A stretch of 38,992 nt of DNA from Polaromonas sp. UBA4122. Its GTDB lineage: Bacteria; Pseudomonadota; Gammaproteobacteria; Burkholderiales; Burkholderiaceae_C. The notes beneath the pieces were generated by a model. That model was not told the origin of the DNA. It made no database searches and was given only the letters and a program-made list of their open reading frames with translations. Both the position numbers and the translations under genes were made by a program. The stretch spans positions 505 through 39,496 of the forward strand of contig DFWY01000052.1 in the NCBI GenBank assembly GCA_002381615.1, written 5' to 3'. Shown here one piece after another: positions 17,573-26,515 of this stretch; the stretch's first letter is position 1; each line of letters starts with the position of its first letter.

Positions 17573-18115
17573 ATGACCAGAAATCTTCAACCCAGCCGAC
17601 TCGATATGCAGGCTCTCGCCCAAGATGGCGTGCCGCTCGTAGCAACCACTTTGCTACGAAATATGAAGCGCCTTGCGCAGGAAACGCAAGGGCTGCAGCC
17701 CGATTCATCTGTACAGTGGCAAGCCCGGGCCGAGTTGCGGCCGCGCGCGGATGGCGACGACGAGGTGTGGTTGCATCTGCAGGCAAAAGCGATGATTCCG
17801 CTGACTTGCCAGCGTTGCATGGGTGTTGTTTTAAACCCGGTGGAAGTAAATCAGTGGTACCGCTTTGTGGCCAACGAAGACATCGCCATGGCCGAAGACG
17901 ACCAGTCCGAAGAAGACTTGCTGGTCATGGAGCCGCACTTTGATCTGCTCGCCGTGCTGGAAGACGAATTGTTGATGGCCCTGCCGCTGGTGCCCATGCA
18001 TGACCAATGCCCAGTCGGCCCCACGCTGCATGCTGGTGAGGCTGATATCGTCGGCGAATCCGCTGAGAAGCCAAATCCTTTTGCTGTGCTGGTGCAACTT
18101 AAAAAGAAAAAGTAG
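17573..18115 (+). CDS. yceD: YceD/DUF177 protein, 23S rRNA accumulation factor
   Basis: The 180-residue acidic protein has the DUF177 hallmark PLTCQRCMG (C-x2-C, around residue 82) and a later HDQCPVG. E. coli YceD is needed for normal 23S rRNA levels, and the gene is almost always next to rpmF, as here. I chose ATG at 17573 because residues 1-10 (MTRNLQPSRL) resemble Burkholderiales starts; ATG at 17546 in the same frame would overlap maf. TACACT lies 9 nt before this ATG and there is no Shine-Dalgarno, so a leaderless transcript is possible. Residues 27-45 are encoded by a sense-orientation dispersed repeat. Confidence 0.88.
   Translation: MTRNLQPSRLDMQALAQDGVPLVATTLLRNMKRLAQETQGLQPDSSVQWQARAELRPRADGDDEVWLHLQAKAMIPLTCQRCMGVVLNPVEVNQWYRFVANEDIAMAEDDQSEEDLLVMEPHFDLLAVLEDELLMALPLVPMHDQCPVGPTLHAGEADIVGESAEKPNPFAVLVQLKKKK
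17653..17706 (+). repeat. Dispersed 60-bp repeat, sense copy inside yceD
   Basis: GCTAC-GAAATATGAAGC, CTTGCGCAGGAAACGCAAGGGCTGCAG and CCGATT follow the reference order. It is the only clear copy running in the sense direction of its host gene (LRNMKRLAQETQGLQPDS). Its first bases also complete the perfect inverted repeat CGTAGCAA-N5-TTGCTACG at 17638-17658. Confidence 0.65.
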
Positions 18116-18190
18116 TTGGTTTGAACTTATTTGTGAGCGTGGAAGAAGGGTGTGCTTGCAGGTCCTCATAGACGGGTGAATGGGGTCTCG

Positions 18191-18219
18191 ATGGAAATTA
18201 CCCCGTATCAGGCTATAAT
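18191..18219 (+). promoter_or_regulatory. Candidate sigma-70 promoter of rpmF
   Basis: A consensus -10 TATAAT lies at 18214-18219. No good -35 is visible at 16-18 nt upstream (ATGGAA/TGGAAA). Transcription would start near 18226 and give a 5' leader of about 105 nt before rpmF. Confidence 0.5.
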
Positions 18220-18330
18220 CAAAAGCTTCGCGTACCAATGTAGTGATACGGCCCCATACGGTCCAGCTACCCCCCAATTGAAAAATTTGGTGCGTAATTT
18301 ACCAACCCTACACTTCCTCAGGAGCGGATT

Positions 18331-18513
18331 ATGGCCGTCCAGCAAAACAAAAAGTCACCTTCGAAGCGCGGTATGCACCGCTCGCACAATGCACTGACCG
18401 TGCCAGGCATCGCCGTGGAATCAACCACTGGCGAAACTCACCTTCGTCATCACATCAGCCCGACCGGTTTTTACCGTGGTCGCAAGGTGCTGAAAACTAA
18501 AACTGAAGCGTAA
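18331..18513 (+). CDS. rpmF: 50S ribosomal protein L32
   Basis: The 60-residue basic protein has the L32 pattern [19 protein letters not shown] and [14 protein letters not shown]. It lacks the zinc-binding Cys pairs found in some other L32 proteins, as is usual in betaproteobacteria. AGGAG lies 6 nt before ATG. It is flanked by its own promoter candidate and a strong terminator, so it can be transcribed alone as well as with yceD. It precedes plsX, the classical rpmF-plsX arrangement linking ribosome and lipid synthesis. Confidence 0.98.
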   Translation: MAVQQNKKSPSKRGMHRSHNALTVPGIAVESTTGETHLRHHISPTGFYRGRKVLKTKTEA

Positions 18514-18531
18514 TTTCGCGCTTTAACTACT

Positions 18532-18562
18532 GGCCCGCACTCATACTGCGGGCCTTTCTTTT
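18532..18562 (+). terminator. Intrinsic terminator after rpmF
   Basis: GGCCCGCA-CTCATAC-TGCGGGCC forms a perfect 8-pair stem with a 7-nt loop followed by TTTCTTTT. It lies between rpmF and plsX and would attenuate read-through into the fatty-acid genes. Confidence 0.88.
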
Positions 18563-18598
18563 GCTTAAACTCCAATTCTTGACTGCACCGGTCTTCTT

Positions 18599-19711
18599 AT
18601 GATCAGGATCGCTGTCGATGCCATGGGTGGTGACGTCGGTCCCGCTGTCACCGTCCCGGCCAGTCTGGCGTTCCTGGACGGTCATCCGGATGCCTCGCTG
18701 GTGCTGGTGGGCCAGCCAGAGGTTCTGGCGATGCACCCGCTGCACGAACGGCTGCAATCGCACTCCCGTTGCCAAATCGTTGCTGCCAGCGAGATCGTCA
18801 CCATGGGCGATTCGATAGAAATCGCTTTGCGGCGCAAGAAAAATTCATCCATGCGGGTGACATTGAATCAACTCAAGGACGGCGTGGCCCATGCCGCCGT
18901 ATCGGGCGGCAACACCGGCGCCCTGATGGCTATTGCTCGCTACGTGCTTAAAACTATGGACGGTATCGATCGGCCGGCCATCGCCTCACAGTTGCCCAAT
19001 GCGGCGGGGGGGGCCACTACAGTGCTCGATCTGGGCGCCAATGTGGACTGCACCGAACACCATTTGCTGCAGTTTGCGGTCCTGGGGTCTGCGCTGGTCG
19101 CGGCCATTAGCAACAACCCTGCGCCCAGTGTCGGGTTGCTTAATATTGGTGAAGAAGCGATAAAAGGTAGTGAAATAATTAAAAGAGCCGGCAAACTCTT
19201 GCGATCGGCATCTAATTCTGGGGATATAAATTTTTATGGGAATGTCGAAGGGAACGACATTTTCAAGGGCACGACGGATATTGTGGTGTGCGATGGTTTT
19301 GTGGGTAATGTGGCGCTCAAAACCAGCGAAGGCTTGGCCAACATGATCGGCAACTTTATTAAAGCAGAGTTCTCTCGCAATATCCTGACTAAAATTGCGG
19401 CTATCGTAGCCTATCCGGTCTTAACTGCATTTAAAAATCGTTTTGACCATCGCCGCTACAACGGGGCTGCACTGCTGGGCCTGCAAGGCTTGGTCTTCAA
19501 AAGCCACGGCTCTGCGGATGCCTTTGCGTTTGAGCGGGCGCTTAATCGGGCTTATGATGCGGCTCGGAACAACTTGCTTGAGAGAGTTCGCGAACGCATC
19601 GCCCATGCTGCCCCTTTGCTGGTTGCGGCGCAAGTGGCACCGTTATCCGAGACGGCGCCTGCGGTCTCCTCGATGCCCGTTGAATCACCAGTTTCAACAC
19701 CGGCACACTAA
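18599..19711 (+). CDS. plsX: Phosphate acyltransferase PlsX
   Basis: PlsX converts acyl-ACP and phosphate to acyl-phosphate, the donor for PlsY in phosphatidic-acid synthesis; it is a peripheral membrane enzyme. The 370-residue protein shows [50 protein letters not shown] and [20 protein letters not shown] Pro/Ser/Val-rich tail of about 30 residues extends beyond the usual end. Codons in 19130-19260 are distinctly AT-rich with ATA, AGA and AAA clusters, unlike the flanks, although the protein there is highly conserved. A run of eight G lies at 19006-19013. fabH follows after 15 nt. Confidence 0.97.
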   Translation: MIRIAVDAMGGDVGPAVTVPASLAFLDGHPDASLVLVGQPEVLAMHPLHERLQSHSRCQIVAASEIVTMGDSIEIALRRKKNSSMRVTLNQLKDGVAHAAVSGGNTGALMAIARYVLKTMDGIDRPAIASQLPNAAGGATTVLDLGANVDCTEHHLLQFAVLGSALVAAISNNPAPSVGLLNIGEEAIKGSEIIKRAGKLLRSASNSGDINFYGNVEGNDIFKGTTDIVVCDGFVGNVALKTSEGLANMIGNFIKAEFSRNILTKIAAIVAYPVLTAFKNRFDHRRYNGAALLGLQGLVFKSHGSADAFAFERALNRAYDAARNNLLERVRERIAHAAPLLVAAQVAPLSETAPAVSSMPVESPVSTPAH

Positions 19712-19726
19712 CCGGCACACTGATCA

Positions 19727-20704
19727 ATGACCCGTTATTCACGCATTTCCGGCACCGGCAGCTATTTGCCACCGCGCCGACTGACCAACGCCGAACTGGC
19801 CGCCGAATTGGCCACCAAGGGCGTTGAAACTTCCGATGAATGGATTGTGGAGCGCACGGGTATCCGGGCCCGCCACTTTGCCGCGCCCGATGTTTGCAGC
19901 AGTGACCTTGCCCTGGAGGCCGCCAAAAACGCGCTGGACGCTGCGGGTTTGCAAGCGAGCGACATTGATCTCATCATCGTTGCCACGTCAACGCCGGACA
20001 TGGTGTTTCCGTCCGTGGCCTGCATTTTGCAGAACAAGCTGGGTATTGCCGGTTGTCCGGCTTTTGATGTCCAGGCGGTTTGCAGCGGATTTATCTATGC
20101 GCTGACCCTGGCCGACGCCATGATCAAAACCGGTTCTGCCACCAAAGCGCTGGTGATTGGGTCAGAGGTGTTTTCGCGCATTCTGGATTTTTCAGACCGA
20201 ACAACCTGCGTGCTGTTCGGCGATGGCGCGGGCGCGGTGGTGCTGGAAGCCTCCGATACGCCCGGCATACTCGCCAGCGATTTGCACGCGGATGGCAAAC
20301 ATGTGGGTATCTTGTGCGTGCCCGGCCATGTATCGGGCGGTCAGGTGCTGGGCGATCCCTTGCTCAAAATGGACGGGCAGGCCGTGTTCAAGCTGGCCGT
20401 GGGTATGCTCGAAAGCACGGCCCGCGCCGCACTCGCCAAAGCGAATCTGACCGACGCCGATGTCGACTGGATGATTCCGCATCAAGCCAATATTCGAATC
20501 ATGCAGAGCACCGCCAAAAAGCTGAAGATGCCACTTGAGAAACTGATTGTCACGGTAGACCAGCATGGCAACACCTCTGCTGCGTCGATCCCGCTGGCGC
20601 TGGATGTGTCGGTGCGCAGCGGCAAGGTCAAAAAAGGCGACACCCTCATGCTGGAAGGCGTGGGCGGAGGCTTCACGTGGGGTGCGGTGCTTCTCAAGTA
20701 CTGA
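19727..20704 (+). CDS. fabH: 3-oxoacyl-ACP synthase III (KAS III)
   Basis: FabH starts fatty-acid synthesis by condensing acetyl-CoA with malonyl-ACP. The 325-residue protein has the full Cys-His-Asn triad: Cys119 in [12 protein letters not shown], His252 in [10 protein letters not shown] and Asn282 in [28 protein letters not shown] forms the C-terminus. It follows plsX by 15 nt. Downstream, the usual partner fabD is displaced by about 2.2 kb of two unrelated genes. Confidence 0.97.
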   Translation: MTRYSRISGTGSYLPPRRLTNAELAAELATKGVETSDEWIVERTGIRARHFAAPDVCSSDLALEAAKNALDAAGLQASDIDLIIVATSTPDMVFPSVACILQNKLGIAGCPAFDVQAVCSGFIYALTLADAMIKTGSATKALVIGSEVFSRILDFSDRTTCVLFGDGAGAVVLEASDTPGILASDLHADGKHVGILCVPGHVSGGQVLGDPLLKMDGQAVFKLAVGMLESTARAALAKANLTDADVDWMIPHQANIRIMQSTAKKLKMPLEKLIVTVDQHGNTSAASIPLALDVSVRSGKVKKGDTLMLEGVGGGFTWGAVLLKY

Positions 20705-20753
20705 GATGACTGCCATGTATCCATCGGCCCGGTTCTGACAGACAGGTGGCTGC

Positions 20754-22148
20754 TTGAATCTCAGACTGTCAGGCTTAATGGACCGGACGGACCGCTTGGC
20801 GGCTCTGTTGCTGGTGGCGGCCTTTGCCCTGGCCGGGTGGAAAATTTATAACCGCTTGCCCGCCGCGAACTTTGCAATGGTGTCCCAGCAGGCCGCATCG
20901 CCGGCAACTTCTTCGGGCGACGCTCTAAAAGCCGGTCCGGCTATAAGCTCGCCGTCGCGACAGCTGTCACCCGATGGCCGTTTCCGTTTTGACGCACAGT
21001 TTGTATCCGCCGCACCGGGGCAGGCGGTGCATTCGGCCTCTCTCGTCGAGTTGCGCGATGGCCGCTTGCGGGCGGTCTGGTTTTCGGGCTCGCGCGAAGG
21101 TGCGGGGGATGTGGTCATCCGAACCGCAGTGATGGACGCTGCGAGCTTGCGCTGGAGCGAGGAAAGCACGCTCTTCGACAGGCAGCAAATTCAGCAGGGA
21201 CTTTGGCGCTATGTCAAAAAGCTGGGTAACCCGGTGATTGCCCGCGCGCCGGATGGATCGCTCCGCCTGTGGATGGTCAATGTTTCCCTGGGCGGGTGGG
21301 CAGGCAGTTCCATCACCTGGGCACGTTCCACGGACGAAGGGGCCACCTGGAGCGAGCCTCGGCGACTGGTGACGTCGCCGTTTCTGAATATCAGCACATT
21401 GGTCAAAGGGGCACCGATAGCCTACCAGGATGGGCAAATCGGCTTGCCGGTGTACCACGAGTTCGCGGCGAAATTTGCTGAAATCCTGCGAATCAACCCC
21501 CACGGCCAGGTGGTCGACAAAATTCGCATCCCCGGCAGCCAGACCAGCCTGCAACCGGTGGTCCTGGTAGCTGGACCGGAGCAAGCGCAGGTCTATATGC
21601 GTTCGGGCAATGCCAGAGCCCTGATGGCGTCCACCACCAACGACGCCGGCAAGACCTGGTCTTCCACCCATGCAACGACCTGGCCCAATCCGGATTCAGC
21701 GGTGGCCGGGGTTGTGACCAATGCAGGCGCGCAGTGGCTGGCCTTAAACCCGGCACCCAGGAACCGAGAAATTCTTGCGCTGTTGCAGGCAAGCAAAGAG
21801 GGCACCTTCGATGGGGCACGTCCGTGGATCGTGGAGTCCTCGGCCACACCCCAAACACGCCTTTCAATAAGCGACTACGAACGTTTACTGGGTAACGAAC
21901 TCAAGGCCAGTGGGGCCAGCGAAGAGCAGACCCAAGCCTATGTGGCCAGCGCCAAGCGCCAGCTGTGTGGTGCGGACAGCTGTTCGCAGGAATTTTCATA
22001 TCCCTATTTGCTGCAAAGCCGCGATGGCTATATTCATCTGGTGTACACGTGGCACCGTACGCGTATCAAGCATGTCCGGTTTGATCCCCTGCAACCCGTT
22101 CCAGCTGCCCAGGCAGCCCCAAGCCATGCTGATGCCACCCCTAACTGA
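20754..22148 (+). CDS. BNR/Asp-box sialidase-like exported protein
   Basis: The 464-residue protein has an N-terminal membrane segment or uncleaved signal (about 12-29, RLAALLLVAAFALAGW). A BNR_2-type six-bladed propeller follows. Asp-box motifs STDEGATWS and TTNDAGKTWSS are visible, and the C-terminal blade reads EFSYPYLLQSRDGYIHLVYTW, then RIKHV, characteristic of this sialidase-like family. A Cys pair (LCGADSC) precedes it. True sialidase activity is not established for the family. The start is TTG at 20754 (AGGTGG 4 nt upstream); ATG at 20778 is the alternative. It lies unexpectedly between fabH and fabD and overlaps the next membrane-protein gene, suggesting a two-gene unit. Confidence 0.8.
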   Translation: MNLRLSGLMDRTDRLAALLLVAAFALAGWKIYNRLPAANFAMVSQQAASPATSSGDALKAGPAISSPSRQLSPDGRFRFDAQFVSAAPGQAVHSASLVELRDGRLRAVWFSGSREGAGDVVIRTAVMDAASLRWSEESTLFDRQQIQQGLWRYVKKLGNPVIARAPDGSLRLWMVNVSLGGWAGSSITWARSTDEGATWSEPRRLVTSPFLNISTLVKGAPIAYQDGQIGLPVYHEFAAKFAEILRINPHGQVVDKIRIPGSQTSLQPVVLVAGPEQAQVYMRSGNARALMASTTNDAGKTWSSTHATTWPNPDSAVAGVVTNAGAQWLALNPAPRNREILALLQASKEGTFDGARPWIVESSATPQTRLSISDYERLLGNELKASGASEEQTQAYVASAKRQLCGADSCSQEFSYPYLLQSRDGYIHLVYTWHRTRIKHVRFDPLQPVPAAQAAPSHADATPN

Positions 22149-22890
22149 TCTGGTCGCCCTGCTGGGCATTGATCTGGTGCTGTGCGCCGGGTGTTTGCGT
22201 CTGCTGAGCTGGCGGCGCGGCCTAACCCGCGCTACCCACGTCACCCGATGGGCCAAATGGGTCACTGCCGCCTGTTTTGTGGTTCTGTGGTGCCCGGCTG
22301 GAGCGGCTCATCTGCCGCTCGTAGCCTATATACGAGGCATCAGTTCGGACTTGAGTATCACGTTGGTGGCGCTGGCTTGTCTGGGGCTATGCTACCGTCT
22401 GCTTGGCCTTCGTGCAGTTGGTCAGCGGGAGCGAATGGCAGTGAATGGTGCGGTGGCTGGGGCTGCAGTATTTTTATATCCACTCGCGCTGGGTTGGGGC
22501 GACTGGGATGCTTACCGGGCGGGGTGGGGTGCGCCCGGCATGTGGGTGGCTCTGTTGGCGGTGTCGCTGTTTTGTTGGGTCAAAGGACTGCGGCTTCTGC
22601 CTATGCTGGTGGCCGTGGCCTTGCTCGCATGGCGTTTTGGCGTGTTGGAATCCACCAATCTTTGGGACTATCTCATCGACCCGTGGCTGGCAACAGCGGC
22701 GCTTTTTCAATGCATGAAGTCTGGCGCTGTGAGATTGCTGGCGCGATTCAGGGGGACGGGATCGGGTGTGCGCACTTGTCACCCTGATGCGCCAGCAGCA
22801 GAACAGGGCGCGGCTGTGCGTTGTGTCCTTGAAATGGGTGTTGATACTTTTCCGCGCTTGAAAAGCTTGATAACTGGAGTAATTATTTGA
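22126..22890 (+). CDS. Multi-pass membrane protein of unknown function
   Basis: The 254-residue protein starts at ATG 22126 (or 22132), overlapping the sialidase-like gene by 23 nt. Hydrophobic stretches suggest five or six membrane segments: VALLGIDLVLCAGCL, WVTAACFVVLWCPAGA, ITLVALACLGLCYRLL, VAGAAVFLYPLALG, WVALLAVSLFCWV and LPMLVAVALLAW. The last 60 residues are hydrophilic with several Cys. I do not recognise a family. The stop TGA overlaps the TTG start of fabD, so fabD translation may depend on this gene. Pairing with the sialidase-like gene suggests a shared envelope or carbohydrate role, but this is inference. Confidence 0.75.
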   Translation: MLMPPLTDLVALLGIDLVLCAGCLRLLSWRRGLTRATHVTRWAKWVTAACFVVLWCPAGAAHLPLVAYIRGISSDLSITLVALACLGLCYRLLGLRAVGQRERMAVNGAVAGAAVFLYPLALGWGDWDAYRAGWGAPGMWVALLAVSLFCWVKGLRLLPMLVAVALLAWRFGVLESTNLWDYLIDPWLATAALFQCMKSGAVRLLARFRGTGSGVRTCHPDAPAAEQGAAVRCVLEMGVDTFPRLKSLITGVII

Positions 22891-23837
22891 AATCGTTTGC
22901 TTTTGTTTTTCCCGGTCAAGGATCACAGTCGCTCGGCATGCTGGACGCCTGGGGTGACCACCCTGTCATCGCGCAAACGCTGAGGGAAGCATCCGACGCG
23001 CTGGATCAGGATGTAGGTCGGCTGATCAAGGAAGGCCCTAAAGAAGCGCTGGCCTTGACGACCAACACCCAGCCTGTGATGCTGGTGGCGGGTGTGGCGG
23101 CTTACCGGGCGTGGATGGCTGAAACCGGTGCGGCGCCAGCCGTGGTGGCAGGCCACTCGCTGGGTGAATATTCTGCGCTTGTGGCGTCTGGGGTGCTGTC
23201 CCTGGCGCAAGCCGCGCCCCTGGTGCGCTTTCGGGCGCAGGCCATGCAGGACGCTGTTCCTGTGGGTGTGGGCGCGATGGCGGCGATCTTGGGCCTAGAA
23301 GCTGCCAAGGTCATTGAAGGGTGCGCTGAGGCGGTGCGGACGTTTGGACTCAATACGTCTGAAGTGGTTGAAGCCGTCAATTTCAATGACCCCATGCAAA
23401 CAGTCATTGCGGGCAGCAAGGCTGCGGTGGACAAAGCTTGTGAAGTACTCAAAGCCAACGGTGCAAAACGTGCCTTGCCTTTGCCAGTGTCGGCGCCGTT
23501 CCATTCCAGCCTGATGAAGCCGGCGGCTGAGAAGCTCAAGGAAAAACTGGCAGCCGTTCATTTTGCGGCACCCCAAATTCCTGTCATCAACAATATCGAG
23601 GTGGCCACAGAGATAGACGCTGACCGCATTCGGGCTGCGCTGTACCAGCAGGCGTTTGGCCCGGTGCGCTGGGTTGAATGCGTTCAAGCCATCAAGGCGC
23701 GGGGGTTGGCCACCATTGTCGAATGCGGGCCGGGCAAGGTGCTGGCCGGCCTGGTCAAAAGAATTGATCCCGAGTTGACGGGTGCGCCCTTGTTTGATCC
23801 GGCCTCGTTGGCTGAAGTGAAGGAGATGCTGGCATGA
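22887..23837 (+). CDS. fabD: Malonyl-CoA:ACP transacylase
   Basis: FabD moves malonyl groups from CoA to ACP to supply chain elongation. The 316-residue protein shows FVFPGQGSQSLGML (oxyanion Gln), AGHSLGEYSALVA with Ser91, and APFHSSLM with His206. The start is TTG at 22887, overlapping the upstream stop (TTGA) with TGGAG 8 nt before it. A TTG start is uncommon for an essential gene and may limit its expression or tie it to the upstream membrane-protein gene. The stop overlaps fabG in ATGA. Confidence 0.97.
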   Translation: MKSFAFVFPGQGSQSLGMLDAWGDHPVIAQTLREASDALDQDVGRLIKEGPKEALALTTNTQPVMLVAGVAAYRAWMAETGAAPAVVAGHSLGEYSALVASGVLSLAQAAPLVRFRAQAMQDAVPVGVGAMAAILGLEAAKVIEGCAEAVRTFGLNTSEVVEAVNFNDPMQTVIAGSKAAVDKACEVLKANGAKRALPLPVSAPFHSSLMKPAAEKLKEKLAAVHFAAPQIPVINNIEVATEIDADRIRAALYQQAFGPVRWVECVQAIKARGLATIVECGPGKVLAGLVKRIDPELTGAPLFDPASLAEVKEMLA

Positions 23838-24580
23838 GCGAAGTGAAGTTTGAAGGACAGGTTGCGCTGGTCACCGGTGCATCGCGCGGCATAGGCGCCG
23901 CCATAGCGCTTGAACTGGCCCAAAAGGGTCTGAAGGTGATTGGCACGGCGACCAGCGATGAGGGGGCTGCAAAAATCAGCCACGTCCTCGCCGCATTTCC
24001 GGGCTGTGCCGGCAAGAATCTGAACGTGAACGATGCGGCCGCTGCCGAGGCGCTGATAGACAGTATTGTCAAAGAACACGGCGGCTTGCAGATCCTGGTT
24101 AACAATGCCGGCATTACACGCGACATGCTGGCGATGCGTCTGAGGGACGATGATTGGGATGCGGTGCTCGACACCAACCTCAAAGCGGTGTTCCGCATGA
24201 GCCGCGCGGTGATGCGCACCATGATGAAGCAGCGCTATGGACGCATCATCAGCATTACCTCAGTGGTGGGCGCGTCAGGCAATGCCGGCCAGTCTAATTA
24301 CGCGGCAGCCAAGGCTGGCGTGGCCGGCATGACACGTGCGCTGGCGCGCGAACTGGGCTCCCGCAATATCACGGTCAATTGCGTGGCGCCAGGCTTTATT
24401 GAGACCGACATGACGGCCAGCTTGCCCGAAGAGCAGCAGAAAGCACTTCTGGGACAAATTCCGCTGGGCCATCTTGGCAAACCCCAGGATATTGCGCATG
24501 CCGTGGCTTTTGTAGCCAGTCCGCAAGCGGCTTACATCACCGGCCAGGAAATTCATGTCAATGGCGGCATGTATATGTAG
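23834..24580 (+). CDS. fabG: 3-oxoacyl-ACP reductase
   Basis: FabG is the NADPH-dependent reductase of the elongation cycle. The 248-residue short-chain dehydrogenase has TGASRGIGAAIA for cofactor binding, NNAGITRD, and a catalytic Ser in SITSVVG. It also has the YAAAK signature and the C-terminal NGGMYM. It overlaps fabD by 4 nt. A 163-nt gap to acpP carries the acpP promoter candidate, so acpP can be expressed at a higher level than fabD-fabG. Confidence 0.98.
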   Translation: MSEVKFEGQVALVTGASRGIGAAIALELAQKGLKVIGTATSDEGAAKISHVLAAFPGCAGKNLNVNDAAAAEALIDSIVKEHGGLQILVNNAGITRDMLAMRLRDDDWDAVLDTNLKAVFRMSRAVMRTMMKQRYGRIISITSVVGASGNAGQSNYAAAKAGVAGMTRALARELGSRNITVNCVAPGFIETDMTASLPEEQQKALLGQIPLGHLGKPQDIAHAVAFVASPQAAYITGQEIHVNGGMYM

Positions 24581-24682
24581 CAGCTAGTGTGGTGTTGACC
24601 TTGCGGGTTTCATGAAAACAGCGGGTTGACAGTGGTAAAACACAGGAAATCGAAGCCGGTTTTTATCCGTCCGGCCCGGTGC

Positions 24683-24980
<298 letters not shown>

Positions 24981-24983
<3 letters not shown>

Positions 24984-25147
24984 GGAATCTCTGCACAACC
25001 CGTCTTGGATCGCGCATCCGCCGGAGCGGGCGGTCTGCGGCGTTGCAATTCTTGCCAATAGGCAGGCTATTGGCAGCAAATTGCGCTTTGCAGCCCATCC
25101 CGACCTACGGCGCGCGCCCTCACGCCGAGTTATGCAGAGTTTCCTTA
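24981..25147. mobile_element. MITE-like palindromic element between acpP and fabF
   Basis: The 167-bp element is bounded by 22-nt imperfect inverted repeats: 24981-25002 (core CTCTGCACAAC) and 25126-25147 (core GTTATGCAGAG), matching at 18 of 22 positions. The centre forms a strong hairpin GCCAATAG-GCAGG-CTATTGGC (25054-25074), extended outward by GCAATT/AATTGC. There is no ORF of note. The arrangement is that of a non-autonomous transposon remnant, possibly of IS5 type; I see no clear target duplication. The left repeat includes the acpP stop. It may act as an RNA structure separating acpP and fabF transcripts. Confidence 0.6.
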
Positions 25148-25223
25148 TGGCTTTCGCGCCTTTGCCGTCACCAAACCTGAATAGCCGTTCGCGGCCTTTT
25201 CAGGATTTTTTCAGGATTACTGA

Positions 25224-26468
25224 ATGAGCCGTCGTCGTGTCGTCGTGACAGGTCTGGGTTGTGTCAGCCCGGTAGGTAATACCGTGGCCGATTCCTGGGC
25301 CAACCTGCTTGCCGGAACGCCCGGTATTGACCTGATTACGCAATTTGATGCAAGCAATCTTGCCTGTAAATTTGCAGGAGAGGTCAAGGGTTTCAATATC
25401 GCGGATTACATCCCCGAAAAAGAAGCCCGACACATGGATCGCTTCATTCACCTGGGCTTGGCTGCGGCGTGCCAGGCGGTTGCTGATAGTGGCTTGCCTA
25501 CCGGCGAGGCACTCGGCGACGAGCTGGCTACGCGCATCGGCTGCAATATTGGTTCGGGCATCGGCGGCTTGCCGTTGATCGAGCAGATGCACACCGAACT
25601 GGTGAATCGTGGCCCACGCCGCATTTCCCCGTTTTTCGTGCCAGCGACGATCATCAACATGATCTCCGGGCATGTGTCGATCAAGTTCGGCTTCAAGGGT
25701 CCCAACATCGCAGTCGTGACGGCCTGCACCACCGGTCTTCATGCCATCGGACTGTCGGCGCGCATGATTGAATACGGTGATTGCGACGTCATGGTTGCCG
25801 GCGGGGCTGAAGCGACGGTTTCGCCTTTGGGTGTTGGCGGCTTTGCAGCGGCCCGTGCGTTGTCGACCCGCAATGAAGACCCCAAAACAGCTTCGCGCCC
25901 CTGGGACAGGGACCGGGATGGCTTTGTGCTGGGCGAGGGCAGTGGCGTCGTGGTGCTCGAAGAATACGAGCACGCAAAAGCGCGTGGCGCGAAGATCTAC
26001 GCCGAAGTCATCGGGTTTGGCATGAGCGCTGACGCTCATCACATGACCGCACCCGACATCGACGGTCCCCGCCGTTCCATGGCCATGGCATTGAAAAATG
26101 CCAGTGTCAATGCCGATCAGGTTCAGTACCTCAATGCCCACGGCACGTCGACGCCACTGGGCGACTTGAACGAAACGAATGCCATCAAAGCGGCATTTGG
26201 TAGCCATGCCAAGAACATGGTGGTCAGCTCGACCAAATCCATGACCGGCCATTTGCTGGGCGGCGCTGGTGGCATTGAATCGGTGTTCACAGTGCTCGCA
26301 TTACATCACCAGAAAATTCCTCCCACCATCAACATCTTCAATCAGGATCCCGAGTGCGATCTGGATTACTGCGCCAACACAGCGCGCGACGCCAAAATTG
26401 AAGTGGCGGTTAAAAACAATTTCGGATTTGGTGGCACCAATGGCTCGCTGGTGTTCAAGCGCGTCTGA
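25224..26468 (+). CDS. fabF: 3-oxoacyl-ACP synthase II (KAS II)
   Basis: FabF elongates acyl-ACP with malonyl-ACP and controls the C16/C18 balance. The 414-residue protein shows [28 protein letters not shown] with the nucleophile Cys168, [11 protein letters not shown] and [13 protein letters not shown] (the two catalytic His), and [14 protein letters not shown]. The duplicated TTTCAGGATT (25198-25207 and 25209-25218) gives two AGGA sequences; the second, about 9 nt before ATG, is the likely ribosome site. It closes the fab cluster, and a 47-nt gap leads to the next gene. Confidence 0.98.
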   Translation: MSRRRVVVTGLGCVSPVGNTVADSWANLLAGTPGIDLITQFDASNLACKFAGEVKGFNIADYIPEKEARHMDRFIHLGLAAACQAVADSGLPTGEALGDELATRIGCNIGSGIGGLPLIEQMHTELVNRGPRRISPFFVPATIINMISGHVSIKFGFKGPNIAVVTACTTGLHAIGLSARMIEYGDCDVMVAGGAEATVSPLGVGGFAAARALSTRNEDPKTASRPWDRDRDGFVLGEGSGVVVLEEYEHAKARGAKIYAEVIGFGMSADAHHMTAPDIDGPRRSMAMALKNASVNADQVQYLNAHGTSTPLGDLNETNAIKAAFGSHAKNMVVSSTKSMTGHLLGGAGGIESVFTVLALHHQKIPPTINIFNQDPECDLDYCANTARDAKIEVAVKNNFGFGGTNGSLVFKRV

Positions 26469-26515
26469 CGCAGCTCGATTCATCCTTTCAAGCACGCGCC
26501 AAACCACTGACTGCC

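Noticed and set aside
19140-19215. AT-rich part of plsX as another copy of the 60-bp repeat
   Set aside because: The order of repeat blocks cannot be followed, and the protein there is canonical PlsX sequence.
20915-20955. Possible decayed repeat copy in the sialidase-like N-terminus (GCTCTAAAAGCC ... GCTATAAGC)
   Set aside because: Only short pieces match and the terminal hairpin is absent; not distinguishable from chance.
24626-24631. Perfect TTGACA upstream of acpP as a -35
   Set aside because: No acceptable -10 lies 16-18 nt downstream; TAAAAT at 24706 is too far away.
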